64,000 nucleotides of DNA. Origin: Virgisporangium aurantiacum. GTDB taxonomy: Bacteria > Actinomycetota > Actinomycetes > Mycobacteriales > Micromonosporaceae. Location: NCBI RefSeq assembly GCF_016863635.1, contig NZ_BOPG01000077.1, positions 55,840 to 119,839 on the forward strand, in the 5' to 3' direction. The position numbers and the translations under genes are program-made. Shown here one piece after another: positions 17,317 through 26,592 of the stretch; position 1 is the first letter of the stretch, and the number at the start of each line of letters is the position of its first letter. The notes under the pieces were generated by a model. It worked only from the letters and a program-made list of their open reading frames with translations, was not told where the DNA came from and did not search any database.

Positions 17317-17835
17317 TCGCTGTCACCTCGCTGTGGTGTTCCGTGCCGGCCGGGCACGACGGCGGCATCCGGGGATACGCGGAACACACCTCCACAGACG
17401 ACGACAACGGAGTCCGTCATCGATCTGTAAGAACTTCACCGATCCGTGCGTCCGTAAGGATTTCGTAATACGAGCCGCAACCCAGCGTCCACCGAATGGC
17501 GGAGCTCCACGATGGACAACACCTCGAACCCCTGCCACCGGAGTCCCGCCCCCGCAGCATCGTCCCTGCCTGTGCGAGACCGATGGATGCGCCATCACCT
17601 CCACCCGGCAGCACAACGGTCTATGGGCCGCGGTGAAGCTTCGTCCGTGTGAATGGGGCCCAGATGTGCGCGACTTTGGGGCCGAGCCCCAGAGGGTGGT
17701 GCACGCACGCGTCCTTTGCCATTGAGGTGTGTCCTCGTGCCAGCAATCTCTGTCCGCCGGGTAGAGACGATCGGCCTGTAAGCGGGCAGGTCGAGGCTGA
17801 CGGAGATGACTTCGACACGGTGATCCGAACGGTGA
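17317..17835. other. Intergenic region without a supported gene
   Basis: About 520 bases upstream of the DUF1996 gene and downstream of the LRR gene. It must contain the DUF1996 promoter. No frame shows codon bias or a recognisable product. Confidence 0.45.
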
Positions 17836-18720
17836 TCAGATCCAGGGCTCCAGGTTCGGCAGGCGGGACAATGCGGCGGGGAGCCCGTCCAGGCGGTTGT
17901 GGCGCAGGTCGAGGTGGACCAGGTTGGTCAGATCGCCCATTGACTCCGGCAGCGTGGTCAGGTTGTTGCGGGGCGCGTCGAGATGGGTGAGGTTGGCGAG
18001 TTTGCCGATTGACTGCGGCAACGTCGTGAGTTGGTTCAGTTTCAGGTCGAGACGCCGGAGGTTGACCAGACCACCGAAGGACTCGGGCAGTGCGGCGAGT
18101 TGGTTGTGGCGGAGGTTCAGCTCGGAGAGTCCGGTCAGCGCGCCGAACGAGTCGGGCAGCGTGGTCAACCTGTTGTCGCGCAGCTCGATTTCGGTCAGGT
18201 TCGTCAGGTCGCCGATCGACTCGGGCAGCGTGGTCAGCTCGTTCCGCTGCAGGTCGAGATGGACCAGCCGGGTGAGCCGGCCGACGCCGTCCGGCACCGT
18301 CGTCAGGTCGCCCCCGGACACTTCCAGATGGGTGAGCGAACGGAGCTCGCCGATCCAGTCCGGCACGGTACTGATGCTGAGGTAGGCGAGGCCGGGCAGT
18401 CCGGCGATCCACTCCGGCAGTCTGCCGAGTGGGTTGAAACGGAGGTCGAGCCTGGTGAGCCGGGTCAGGTTGCCCAGGATGGCAGGCAGCTCGACGAGGT
18501 TGTTGTCGAACAGGTCCAGGGAGGTCAGGTTGGTGAGCTCGCCGAGCCAGGCGGGCAGTTCGGTGAGCTCGTTACCGCTCAGGTCCAGCTCGGTGATTCC
18601 GGTGAGGCCGGCCATCGAGCTGGGTAACGTCTTTCGGCGCAAGCCGGACAGGTCCAGCTCGGTAGCGCCGGACGCTCGGGCCGCCTCGATCCGGGCACTC
18701 ATCGACCTGCTCTGACCCAT
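17836..18720 (-). CDS. Leucine-rich repeat protein
   Basis: A 294-residue protein made almost wholly of about eleven 23-residue LRR units of the 'LxxLxxLdLxxNxLtxLPexigxLtn' (Ran-like/plant-bacterial) type. One unit near residue 115 is about six residues short (LAYLSISTVPDWIGELRSL), which would kink the solenoid. There is no signal peptide or transmembrane segment, so it is probably cytoplasmic. It has no fused GTPase (Roc) or kinase domain, unlike many bacterial LRR proteins. The likely role is protein binding; the partner is unknown. The relic of a HIT gene lies just upstream on the same strand. Confidence 0.85.
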   Translation of the reverse strand: MGQSRSMSARIEAARASGATELDLSGLRRKTLPSSMAGLTGITELDLSGNELTELPAWLGELTNLTSLDLFDNNLVELPAILGNLTRLTRLDLRFNPLGRLPEWIAGLPGLAYLSISTVPDWIGELRSLTHLEVSGGDLTTVPDGVGRLTRLVHLDLQRNELTTLPESIGDLTNLTEIELRDNRLTTLPDSFGALTGLSELNLRHNQLAALPESFGGLVNLRRLDLKLNQLTTLPQSIGKLANLTHLDAPRNNLTTLPESMGDLTNLVHLDLRHNRLDGLPAALSRLPNLEPWI

Positions 18721-18735
18721 AGATTTCCTCCTCGA

Positions 18736-19023
18736 TCAACTGCCGTCGTGGAGACCGGCGGTCAGCTCCACGGCGCGGGTTCTTGGGTCCTGATTACTGG
18801 AGGCGCGAGTGGCAGACGAGTTCCCGGCGTACGTGGTCCTACGCTCGGCGTTCGGCACGATCAGCACGTGACCGTGGTTCCTCGGCCACCGCCGCGGCGA
18901 GATAAACGCGATGGCCAACTCGTCGCGCCTCACGACGTCGTCCTATTTCCGGCGTTCGTCTTCGCCGCCCGCCACCAGCCAGGAGAACGGGCACACATAG
19001 TCAGCCGGCGCGTGGTAGAACAT
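18736..19023 (-). pseudogene. HIT-family protein pseudogene
   Basis: From the ATG at 19023 the frame reads MFYHAPADYVCPFSWLVAGG, then a TAG after 25 codons, then RRDELAIAFISPRRWPRNHG and HVLIVPNAE. This is the N-terminal half of a histidine-triad (HIT) nucleotide hydrolase, with its CPFC-like zinc site changed to CPFS. The C-terminal half with the HxHxHxx catalytic triad is missing. The internal stop and the truncation both indicate a dead gene. Confidence 0.75.
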
Positions 19024-19206
19024 GACACCCACCCCTTATGACCGGCGGTGAATAGAAAGCCGAGCGGCCACGGTAGCTTCCAGACCCGACCGGGGTCGAA
19101 CCGGCTGAGTCCACCCACTGGGTCCCGAAGTGACGAACACACGATCCTGCCGCCGACCGGTGGGACCCGCGCTCACCAACAAAAAGGGGTCCCATTCTTA
19201 CCGACG

Positions 19207-19323
19207 CAGCCAGCGGTGGTCGTCGTGCTGCACGACCTCGGCCTGGCCGCCGCGTACGCTGACCGCGCCTACGTCGTGGCCGACGGCCGGATCCGCGGCG
19301 CCGGCCCACCGGCCGAGGTACTG
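19207..19323 (+). pseudogene. C-terminal fragment of a haem/siderophore ABC ATPase
   Basis: The frame encodes VVVVLHDLGLAAAYADRAYV, then VADGRIRGAGPPAEVL. This is the H-loop region (LHDLGLAAAYAD) and following strands of HmuV/FepC-type ATPases. No Walker A or signature motif precedes it. It is a relic of about 40 codons. Confidence 0.65.
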
Positions 19324-19384
19324 CCCCCGCCCGCGCACCGGAACACCCCTGGTCCTCCCAGGGCTGCTGACCGACCATTGAGGC

Positions 19385-20008
19385 ATGTGGTTCCTCATCG
19401 GGGCCGTCGGGATCGGAGCGTCAATCACCAGCGGCCAGGCGCTCGGCGGCCTGTGGCGCTGGCTGATCCTGCGCCGCCTGCCGGTCGTCACTCCCGCCGA
19501 GTTCGCCGCGGCCGAGCCGGGCACGGCCGTGATCCTGACCGGCGAGACCGCCACCGACCCGTACCGGCAGTCCCATCAGGTGCTGCTCTACCACTACACC
19601 GGCGAGGGCACCTCGGAGACCGTGACGGAGTACCCCGCCCACGGCGACTCCCGCCTGCACGGCGACGACGGAGCCGCGGTCGACGTCGACCTCGCGATTC
19701 GCCGCAAGGTGCTCTTCCCCGGCCGGCCGGCGATCCTGACCGTCAGCGACGGCCCGCGAGAGGACAACCCGCAGCGGGGCAGCACCGAGCTCTTCTTCCG
19801 GGACCTCGTCACACCGGCCGACCACCCCGCCCTCGCGGTCGGTCGGGTCAGCGCCGGGCGGGACCGGCTCGAGCAGTACGCCCCGCAGAGCGGCAGCGCC
19901 ATCGGCGACCTCGCGACGCTGGGCCGCCGAGACCGCATCAGGTCCGCCTGGCTCGGCGCCGGCGCGCTGCTGCTGGCCGGTGTGCTCATCCTGCTGATCA
20001 GGCTGTGA
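19385..20008 (+). CDS. Membrane protein with two terminal TM helices
   Basis: A 207-residue protein with an N-terminal TM (residues 1-20), a soluble central domain and a C-terminal TM (about 190-206) ending LLIRL. The central part (AEPGTAVILTGETATDP, then 'LYHYTGEG') resembles the GIDE-like domain seen in bacterial two-TM proteins ('VxVxGxxxxxxPLxSPxSGxxCVxY'), though without its cysteine. Function is unknown. It stands alone on the plus strand, preceded by gene relics. Confidence 0.65.
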   Translation: MWFLIGAVGIGASITSGQALGGLWRWLILRRLPVVTPAEFAAAEPGTAVILTGETATDPYRQSHQVLLYHYTGEGTSETVTEYPAHGDSRLHGDDGAAVDVDLAIRRKVLFPGRPAILTVSDGPREDNPQRGSTELFFRDLVTPADHPALAVGRVSAGRDRLEQYAPQSGSAIGDLATLGRRDRIRSAWLGAGALLLAGVLILLIRL

Positions 20009-20572
20009 CCCCCCGGATGCGGCTACCGCAGACCGATGATCGTGCAGCCGCGACCTCCGCCAAAGGTCCTGGGGAACTGGCATTGCCCTGCGTTGACCTG
20101 TGATGAGTCGCCGCAGTTGAGTGCGCGGGCTATGCGACGTCGCCTACGCAGTGGAGTCAGCACTGGCGGGCGCCGACGGCCATTTGGTCAACCCGAGTGC
20201 GGACAGATCCGCTCTGGCTCACCTGCCGGGCGTGAGAATCGCGGGGTGGCTATGGCGGTGGAGATCGCCCAGCGTACCGATCGGTGGGCACGCTTCGCCG
20301 CGGTCGCCGTTGAGGCAGAGACTGACGGCAGCTGATCGGGTGGTCGCGGTGGAGTCGTCGGCTGACGATGGCGTCGGCGTGCGGCGGGAAAGCCGTCTGC
20401 GGCGCTTGGGCGGCGGTACGGGCGATGCCGGCCCGCGACCATGGCCCGCGACAATGCCTGCGGCTGACGGTGGCCGAAGCCTGTTCCTGTCCGCCGGCGA
20501 CCCGAACGGCCCGGCGTACTCGTGGATCGGCGGTGCCACCCGGGGGGACCGGTGACACCGCCGACGTCCCGG
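20009..20572. other. Intergenic region without a supported gene
   Basis: About 560 bases between a plus gene and a minus gene whose 3' ends face each other. Several short frames overlap on both strands, none with convincing codon use or product. Confidence 0.45.
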
Positions 20573-21808
20573 TTACTTTCCTGTGGTGCGGGTGGACCAG
20601 AGAGCTTTGTTCGCTGTGTCGTAGACGACCACGTTGCCGTCGTCCTGCACGAGCACGAACGACGCCCCGGTGCCGTCCGTGCCGGAGGCGAATACCGCCT
20701 TGTTGTCGGGGTCCTGGACGACGAAGTTCCCGTCGTGCTGCATGACCGCGCGGGCACCGGTGCTACGGGCCGTGTTGCTCGACCAGATCGGCCCGCGCTG
20801 CGTGTGCACGAGTACCAGGTTGCCGTCGGTCTGCTGCTGCAGCCTGTACTGGCCGTTGCGCGACACTCTGGACTGGCCCGGCCGCATCGTCTGGCCCTTG
20901 GTGAGCTGGGAGATACCGTTCGTGGTGGTGCCCCAGATGCCCTTGTTGTCGGCGCTGCGGATCACGGCGTTGCCGTCGGTCTGCATCATGAAGATCGAGC
21001 CGGGGCTCTTCGTGCCGCTGACCCAGATCGGCTTCTCGTCCTTGCTGTACACCACGAGGTTGCCGTCGCCACCCATGATCGTGTAGGCGCCGGGGTTGCC
21101 GTGGGTCTGCGACGACCACAGGGGCTTCTTGGGCGACATCTGCTCGACCACGAGGTTTCCGTCGAGCTGCTGCGACAGCCGGTACGCGCCGTCAGCCGAG
21201 GTGCGCGTCTGGCCCCCGTGCAGTGCCTGGTCGGGGTAGATCTTCATCGATTGCACCTTGGAGGCCCAGATGCCCTTGCCGGCGCTGTCGTAGATCACCA
21301 CGTTGCCGTCGTTCTGCACGGCAAGCAGCGTGCCGCGGTTCTTGCCCGTGGCCGTGTAGAAGGTCGGTTTGTCGTTGGCCGCGCGCACGACCAGGTTCCC
21401 GTCGGCCTGGAACTCGGCCCGCCCGCCGGGGTTGTCCGCGGTCTGGGTGGACCACACGGGCTTGCCCGAATCGAGGAGCACCAGATTGCCGTCGGCCTGC
21501 ATTACCAACTTGTGCTGACCGTTCGGGGAGGTCAACGCCTGACCGACAACGAACCTTGTACCAGGCGTGACCTTCGACGTCACGCTTGCGGCCGGCTGGC
21601 TGAGCGCCTCCTCCTTCGGCGTCTCCTCCACGGCGGGTGCCTGCCCGGCGGCAGCGGCCCCCGGCCCGTTGTCGGACACGTTCTTCACCTGCGTCCTATT
21701 GGCCTCCGGACGCAGTCCGTCACCCGAGACCGCGAACGCCACCCCACCCGCGGAGGCGATGACCGCTGCGGCACCGGCTGTAATCAATATCCTCGTTCGT
21801 GCCTTCAA
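20573..21808 (-). CDS. Exported B-type lectin (D-mannose-binding) repeat protein
   Basis: About 411 residues from a TTG at 21808, which sits 7 bases after GGGGAG; an ATG at 21826 would add MCGERK but places the start before this site. It has an N-terminal signal or anchor helix (ARTRILITAGAAAVIASAGG) and a flexible Pro/Ala/Glu linker to residue about 85. Three bulb-lectin domains of ~110 residues follow. The sugar-binding pattern QxDGNxVxY appears nine times in variant form (MQADGNLVLL, VQNDGNVVIY, QQLDGNLVVE, VQDDGNVVVY and others). It probably binds mannose-like glycans outside the cell. Confidence 0.85.
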   Translation of the reverse strand: MKARTRILITAGAAAVIASAGGVAFAVSGDGLRPEANRTQVKNVSDNGPGAAAAGQAPAVEETPKEEALSQPAASVTSKVTPGTRFVVGQALTSPNGQHKLVMQADGNLVLLDSGKPVWSTQTADNPGGRAEFQADGNLVVRAANDKPTFYTATGKNRGTLLAVQNDGNVVIYDSAGKGIWASKVQSMKIYPDQALHGGQTRTSADGAYRLSQQLDGNLVVEQMSPKKPLWSSQTHGNPGAYTIMGGDGNLVVYSKDEKPIWVSGTKSPGSIFMMQTDGNAVIRSADNKGIWGTTTNGISQLTKGQTMRPGQSRVSRNGQYRLQQQTDGNLVLVHTQRGPIWSSNTARSTGARAVMQHDGNFVVQDPDNKAVFASGTDGTGASFVLVQDDGNVVVYDTANKALWSTRTTGK

Positions 21809-21826
21809 CTTCCGCTCCCCGCACAT

Positions 21827-22407
21827 TCGATCGGTTCCCGGCCGCCGAGACTACGCAGAGCCACTGTCATTCCGCTGTCGTCGTGACCACGCCGCCGCTC
21901 CCGATGCCGCAGCGTGGGACGGTCTCCGCCACCGCGTCCTCCACGAATTCCCCGACGTGAATACCGGCAGCACGTCGGGGTCGGTCAGGTGGCGGCGGCG
22001 CTGCCTCGGCGGCGAGGAACGCCGGATCGGCCAGGTAGTGGGGGCAATACAGCCGTCGTTACTGCGGCCGGGCCGCAGCTCGAGCCTGGTTCGACGCTGT
22101 ACGGCAGTGCGACGCAAGCCGCCGGACCGCTTCACATCTGAGAATCTGCGGATCATGCTCGGGCGAATGGCGGTCCTCAAGCAGCCGTCGTCCACGTGGG
22201 TCAACCTGTAGGGCGAACGTCAGCGTCTCACCGCGACCATCGCCACAGTCGACCTTGACCGCGCCGACCTGCTGCCGGCTCGCGTCAGATGAGGATGTGT
22301 CGTTGGGTTCGAGGATCGGGCGGCCTCGGTAGGGGAAGCGCGCGAACGCCAGGCTTTCCGATCAGTTCCGCGGCGGCGGCTTCACGCCGTAAGACTTACA
22401 CGGATAC
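21827..22407. other. Intergenic region, possible small relic
   Basis: About 580 bases. Only a short plus frame around 22210-22290 (RQRLTATIATVDLDRADLL then a stop) looks coding-like, possibly the tail of a lost regulator. The promoter of the lectin gene should lie near 21830-21900. Confidence 0.3.
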
Positions 22408-22884
22408 CTACTGTCGACGGTCGGTCGTCGCGGTACCGGCTGGGACGGCGGGGGTTCGAGGCCATTTCCAGGCGGAGCGCAGGATGAAGGCCAGGAGCAG
22501 CACCTCGATTCCGATGGAGAGGCCGTAGAAGAAGGCCCACTCCCAGCTCGCCCCTGCCGCGTTGACCACCGAGTAGGGGATGTAGAGCAATGCAACGACG
22601 AGGTTCGTGGTGCGGTTCACCCGGGCGGGCAGCGTCATGGAGAGCATCACCATCAGGGCCGGGATCGCCACGGACGCGAGCATCATGGTCAACAACGTCG
22701 GGCTGATGTCGAACTCAAAGACGACGCCAGCCAGGATGTTGTCGATGACGCCGGGCTTGTAGAGGTGGAAGTGGTCGACGTAGATGTAGAGGAACATGAA
22801 GCTGGTCCATGCGGCGGCGAGCTTGGCCTGCACGGGGATCGGCGGGTTGTCGAGCAGGCTCGGGGTGTTCGTTCGGATGGTCAT
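22408..22884 (-). CDS. DUF6326-like four-TM membrane protein
   Basis: A 158-residue protein from the ATG at 22884, preceded by GAAGGAAG; the frame extends upstream to 22953 without support. It begins MTIRTNTPSLLDNPPIPVQA and has four hydrophobic segments, about residues 24-44, 62-85, 92-113 and 120-140. The sequence FLYIYVDHFHLYKPG in the first loop is characteristic of the DUF6326 family. Function is unknown. Its first residues match those of the next membrane protein upstream (23299-24015), so the two may share a leader of common origin. Confidence 0.75.
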   Translation of the reverse strand: MTIRTNTPSLLDNPPIPVQAKLAAAWTSFMFLYIYVDHFHLYKPGVIDNILAGVVFEFDISPTLLTMMLASVAIPALMVMLSMTLPARVNRTTNLVVALLYIPYSVVNAAGASWEWAFFYGLSIGIEVLLLAFILRSAWKWPRTPAVPAGTATTDRRQ

Positions 22885-23190
22885 CGGTGCTTCCTTCGAG
22901 AGGAGCGGTCCGTCCGCCGGAGTGGCGGCAGATCTGGGCGCGCATATACGCACGGGTTGGGTCGTTCTCGTCGGTCCGGTCGTCAGACGGTGACGACGAA
23001 GGCTTCAGCTGCTGACGGGTGAACCCGGACAGCACGCGCGCTGTGACGATCCGACCGAGGGGCCCGAGCCAGCGGCCGCCGCGTCCGCTGTTGGGGATGA
23101 GGGTGCCGCCTGGGCGATCAACTTCGCGGTCGCCGAGCGGCAGGTCCGCAAGCGGCCCCGCCGTGATACCCCCGGCGGCGCCGGTCCAGC

Positions 23191-23319
23191 CTGACCATGC
23201 ACCACGAGAACGACGGCACCACACGCTACGCAGCCCAGGACTCGACCAGGCGGCCCTCCACGGAGTCCTCGCCCGCGTGCGCGACCTCGGCGCCGCCCTC
23301 ATCTCGGTCGCGACCGGAC
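23191..23319 (+). pseudogene. Frameshifted relic of a small conserved actinobacterial protein
   Basis: The frame reads LTMHHENDGTTRY. After a shift it reads GLDQAALHGVLARVRDLGAA and LISVATG. This matches in pattern the C-terminus of a common ~90-residue actinobacterial protein ('LTxxHExDGTTxLxGPVVDQAALHGLLxRVRDLGLPLxSV'). The expected TGPVVD link is missing, so the gene is broken. It overlaps the 3' end of the next minus-strand gene. Confidence 0.5.
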
Positions 23320-24015
23320 GAGGCGCACGCCGGTCGCGAGCAGCCAGACGAGCCCGGCGGCGAACCCTAGGAGCCCGACGAAGAGCAGCGGGGAGCCGTC
23401 GGCGATCGCGAGGTTGCCGAGCCCCGCGGCGAGCAGCAGGCTCCCGCCCACCAGGCCCAGCAGGCGCTGCCAAGCCGGAGTCAGCCCGCTCGCGTGCGCG
23501 GCGAGGGCCGCGCCGATGAAGGTGGTGCCGAGCGTCGGCAGCGCCAGCGCGAACGCCGCCGCGTGAACCTGCCAGACGAGCTCGAACTCGGGCGTCGGCT
23601 CGGCGAGCCCGCCGGCGGAGAGCGCGAGCCCGATCTGCAGGACGTTGACAAGCACGAAGATGGCCGACAGCGTCGCGCCAGCGGCCAAGGCGAGGCGCGA
23701 CCAGTCGGCGCCCGCTCCGCCGCGCCGCTCCACGAGGCCGTGCAGGCCCGTCACGAACACGAGCAGCAGCGGCAGATACAGGGCCACCAGACCGGACGCG
23801 ATCGCGACCGCGTCGCGGTTGGCCGCGTAGTACGCCAGCACTTCCTCGATCGGAGCGTCGAAGCTCGGCGCGCCCGTTACCGCGAGCACCGCGTTCTCTA
23901 TCACCACCGACACCACGAACGCGATTGCCGCGGCGCCGACGATCCGGCCTCGAACGAACCAACTGCGGGCTAGCGTGGTGGCGGTGTTCGGCGTGTTCGT
24001 TCGGATGTCGCTCAT
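23299..24015 (-). CDS. DUF4386-like six-TM membrane protein
   Basis: A 238-residue protein with about six transmembrane segments (near residues 28-48, 70-92, 105-128, 140-165, 178-198, 205-228), a short N-terminal tail (MSDIRTNTPNTATTLARSW) and a basic C-terminus (RLVRSRPR). The arrangement fits the DUF4386 group, often next to NarL-type two-component systems. The kinase gene starts 221 bases away on the opposite strand, so divergent control is possible. Function is unknown. Confidence 0.6.
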   Translation of the reverse strand: MSDIRTNTPNTATTLARSWFVRGRIVGAAAIAFVVSVVIENAVLAVTGAPSFDAPIEEVLAYYAANRDAVAIASGLVALYLPLLLVFVTGLHGLVERRGGAGADWSRLALAAGATLSAIFVLVNVLQIGLALSAGGLAEPTPEFELVWQVHAAAFALALPTLGTTFIGAALAAHASGLTPAWQRLLGLVGGSLLLAAGLGNLAIADGSPLLFVGLLGFAAGLVWLLATGVRLVRSRPR

Positions 24016-24235
24016 CGTTTCTCACTTCCTTTCCGCGCCATTCGTTGGCGCAGGAATGGTCGGAATGCCGTTTCGGAGGTTTGTTGGGCTGTCCGTTGGT
24101 TATGTGGAACAGATTGCTGGAGCGGCCGCATGCGCCGCTACGAGCCGAGGTCGATGGCGGCGGGCCGAAGGTCTACACCTCGGGTTCGACTTTGGTCGGA
24201 TGCCGTGGGGCCCGACCCGGCCGTACGCTTTGATC

Positions 24236-25465
24236 ATGATGGCCCCGGCGGACCCGCAGGATCGGAGCCCGCTACCGGCGGGCGTGATCAGCGATGCTGA
24301 CCACGATCCGGTACGCCCGGCCGGGCGCAGGGTCCGCGACCGGGTGGTCGACGCCGCATGTTTCCTGCTGGCCGTTGGCGTGGTGGTGCTGACCCTGGTC
24401 GACAGCCGCGCGCAGCACATCGCGCCGGTCCCGCTCACCGTCGACCTCGTCCTCGGCGGCCTGTGCAGTCTGGGGGTGTGGCTGCGCCGGCGCTGGCCGG
24501 TCGGCCTCGCCGTGGTCGTGGGTCTGGTCAGCGTCTACGCGACGTCCGCCGCGGGCGCGGCGCTCATCGCGCTGTGCACCGTCGCGGTGCACCGGCGGTT
24601 CGCGGTGGTCGCCCGGATCGCGGCCGGGTACGCGCTCGTACCGTTCCTCACGCTGCTGGTCCGCCCGGACGTCCCGGTCGGACCCTGGTCGCAGATCGTG
24701 CTGGGCGTCGTCTTCGCGTTCGCGGTGCTCGCCTGGGGCATGTTCGTGCGGGCCCGGCGCCAGTCGCTGCGCGAACGGGCCAGGCGGGTCGAGGCCGAAC
24801 AGGAGCTGCGGGTCACCGAGGCCCGCCAGGGCGAACGCAACCGGATCGCCCGGGAGATGCACGACGTGCTCGCCCACCGCCTGTCCCTGCTGAGCCTGCA
24901 CGCCGGGGCGCTGGAGCTACGCCCCGACGCCGCGCCCGACGAGGTTGCCCGCGCCGCCGGGGTGGTCCGCGACAGCGCCTACCAGGCGCTGGAGGACCTT
25001 CGGGAGGTGATCGGCGTCCTCCGCGCCGGTGTCGACCGGTCCGACGAGACGCCGGAACGGCCGCAGCCCACCCTGGCCGCCCTCCCCGACCTCGTCGACC
25101 AGTCGCGGCGCGCCGGGATGACGGTGCGGCTCGACTGCCAGACCGATGCGCTTGCCGCTGTGCCGGCTGGTGTGGGGCGCAGCGCGTACCGGATCGTGCA
25201 GGAAGGGCTGACCAACGCCCGCAAGTACGCCCCCGACGCCGAGGTGGCCGTCACCGTCCGGGCGACCCCGGGCGACGGCGTAACCGTCGAGATCCGCAAC
25301 CCGTGCCCGATGGGCACCGGCGGTGGTACCGCAATTCCCGGCGCCGGCATCGGCCTCATCGGGCTCACCGAACGGGCCGCCCTCGCCGGCGGACGCCTCG
25401 AACACGGACCCACCCCGGCCGGTGAGTTCCGGCTCTGGGTCTGGCTACCGTGGCCTACCCTCTGA
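24236..25465 (+). CDS. Sensor histidine kinase, NarL/LiaS type
   Basis: A 409-residue membrane kinase. The ATG at 24236 (or 24239) is chosen because the earlier frame from 23975 covers the divergent promoter region. It has five or six TM helices between residues 40 and 175 and a short coiled coil. The HisKA_3 H-box follows (ERNRIAREMHDVLAHRLSLL, with the phospho-accepting histidine in MHDV), then HATPase with N-box EGLTNARKYAP and G-box GIGLIGLTERAALAGG. No Shine-Dalgarno sequence is visible, so a leaderless mRNA is possible. It pairs with the regulator 52 bases downstream. Confidence 0.9.
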   Translation: MMAPADPQDRSPLPAGVISDADHDPVRPAGRRVRDRVVDAACFLLAVGVVVLTLVDSRAQHIAPVPLTVDLVLGGLCSLGVWLRRRWPVGLAVVVGLVSVYATSAAGAALIALCTVAVHRRFAVVARIAAGYALVPFLTLLVRPDVPVGPWSQIVLGVVFAFAVLAWGMFVRARRQSLRERARRVEAEQELRVTEARQGERNRIAREMHDVLAHRLSLLSLHAGALELRPDAAPDEVARAAGVVRDSAYQALEDLREVIGVLRAGVDRSDETPERPQPTLAALPDLVDQSRRAGMTVRLDCQTDALAAVPAGVGRSAYRIVQEGLTNARKYAPDAEVAVTVRATPGDGVTVEIRNPCPMGTGGGTAIPGAGIGLIGLTERAALAGGRLEHGPTPAGEFRLWVWLPWPTL

Positions 25466-25517
25466 TCGCAGCCAGGGTCGGTCCGTGGCCCGGCTGGGCA
25501 GAGAGAAGGAGCCCAAC

Positions 25518-26180
25518 GTGAACGCAGCGGTGCGGGTCCTCGTCGTCGACGACGACCCGCTCGTGCGGGCCGGCCTGGCGATGGTCATCGGCGGCTCACC
25601 CGACCTGACCGTGGTGGGCGAGGCCGGCGACGGAAGCGAAGTAGCCGCCGCCGTCGACGCCTACGCCCCGGACGTGGTGCTGATGGACATCCGCATGCCC
25701 ACCCTCGACGGCCTCGCCGCCACCGAACAGCTGCGCGCCCGACCCGACCCACCCGAGGTCATCGTCCTGACCACCTTCGACGCCGACGAGCACGTCCTGC
25801 GCGCGCTGCGCGCCGGGGCCAGCGGCTTCCTGCTCAAACACACCCCACCCGCCGAGATCCTGCGCGCGATATCTCGGGTCGCGGCCGGCGAACCCATCCT
25901 GTCGCCGACCGTGACCCGACAGCTCATCGCCCACCTCAGCGACACCGGCGCCGCCGCCCGGCAACGGCACGCCACCACCGCGCTGGATCAGCTCAGCGGA
26001 CGCGAACGCGAGGTCGCCATCGCCGTCGGGCGGGGCAAGTCCAACGCCGAGATCGCGGGCGAGCTGTTCATGAGCGTGGCCACCGTGAAAGCCCACATCT
26101 CCCGCATACTCACCAAACTCAATCTCAACAACCGTACCCAGGTCGCCCTACTCGCCCACGACGCCGGCCTCACCAGCTGA
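25518..26180 (+). CDS. NarL/LuxR-type response regulator
   Basis: A 220-residue cognate regulator. GTG 25518 follows AGAAGGAG by a good distance. The receiver domain has the acidic pair DDD near residues 10-12, the phospho-acceptor D in VVLMDIRMP (about residue 56), T in VLTTFDAD and K in GFLLKHT. The LuxR-type HTH (LSGREREVAIAVGRGKSNAE, then IAGELFMSVATVKAHISRIL) fills residues about 150-210. It is the last gene of the kinase-regulator pair. The target is unknown, but the adjacent membrane proteins are candidates. Confidence 0.92.
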   Translation: MNAAVRVLVVDDDPLVRAGLAMVIGGSPDLTVVGEAGDGSEVAAAVDAYAPDVVLMDIRMPTLDGLAATEQLRARPDPPEVIVLTTFDADEHVLRALRAGASGFLLKHTPPAEILRAISRVAAGEPILSPTVTRQLIAHLSDTGAAARQRHATTALDQLSGREREVAIAVGRGKSNAEIAGELFMSVATVKAHISRILTKLNLNNRTQVALLAHDAGLTS

Positions 26181-26592
26181 CACCGGAAGCCTTCTGGCCC
26201 CCGCCCGCACCCGGCGTGGGCGGGCGAGCGGACCCGCTGGCCGGCGAGCCGGCCAACCCCTCACCGCCAGACAGCTCAGGCGGGGGCCATCGACCACTTG
26301 CTATTGCCCAACTTCCGCACATCGGCCATGAGTGCGCGTCGCCTGCTTGGCGGCACCCACTGCGCCACGTCGCCGATTCGATCATGCTGGGCAAACTTGA
26401 CTTTCACGGCGGGGCCGGTTTGTGGTCTATCACGGCTACCGATCCTGAACGATCGGGTGTGCCCGGTTTGTCGGACCAGCGTTGTCGCCGTCTCGGTCGT
26501 GCCTCCGCCCGGCAGGCCGGGGGACGTTTCGTTCTACCGCAACCTGGCAAACCTCACTTTCGGGATCAAGGTCAGCCAATGAGGCGGGGGCG
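26181..26592. other. Intergenic region with a weak hairpin
   Basis: A GC-rich inverted repeat (CCCGCCC and GGGCGGG, about 26202-26226) just after the regulator stop may be a terminator. The remaining ~360 bases have no supported gene. The two similar strings ggcaaacttgactttc and ggcaaacctcactttc (26391 and 26547) are a short imperfect repeat of unknown meaning. Confidence 0.4.

Noticed and set aside
19048..20103. Plus-strand frame of 351 codons spanning the ABC relic and the two-TM gene
   Set aside because: Beyond the ~40-codon ATPase relic it is out of frame with the real gene at 19385-20008 and is Arg/Pro-rich.
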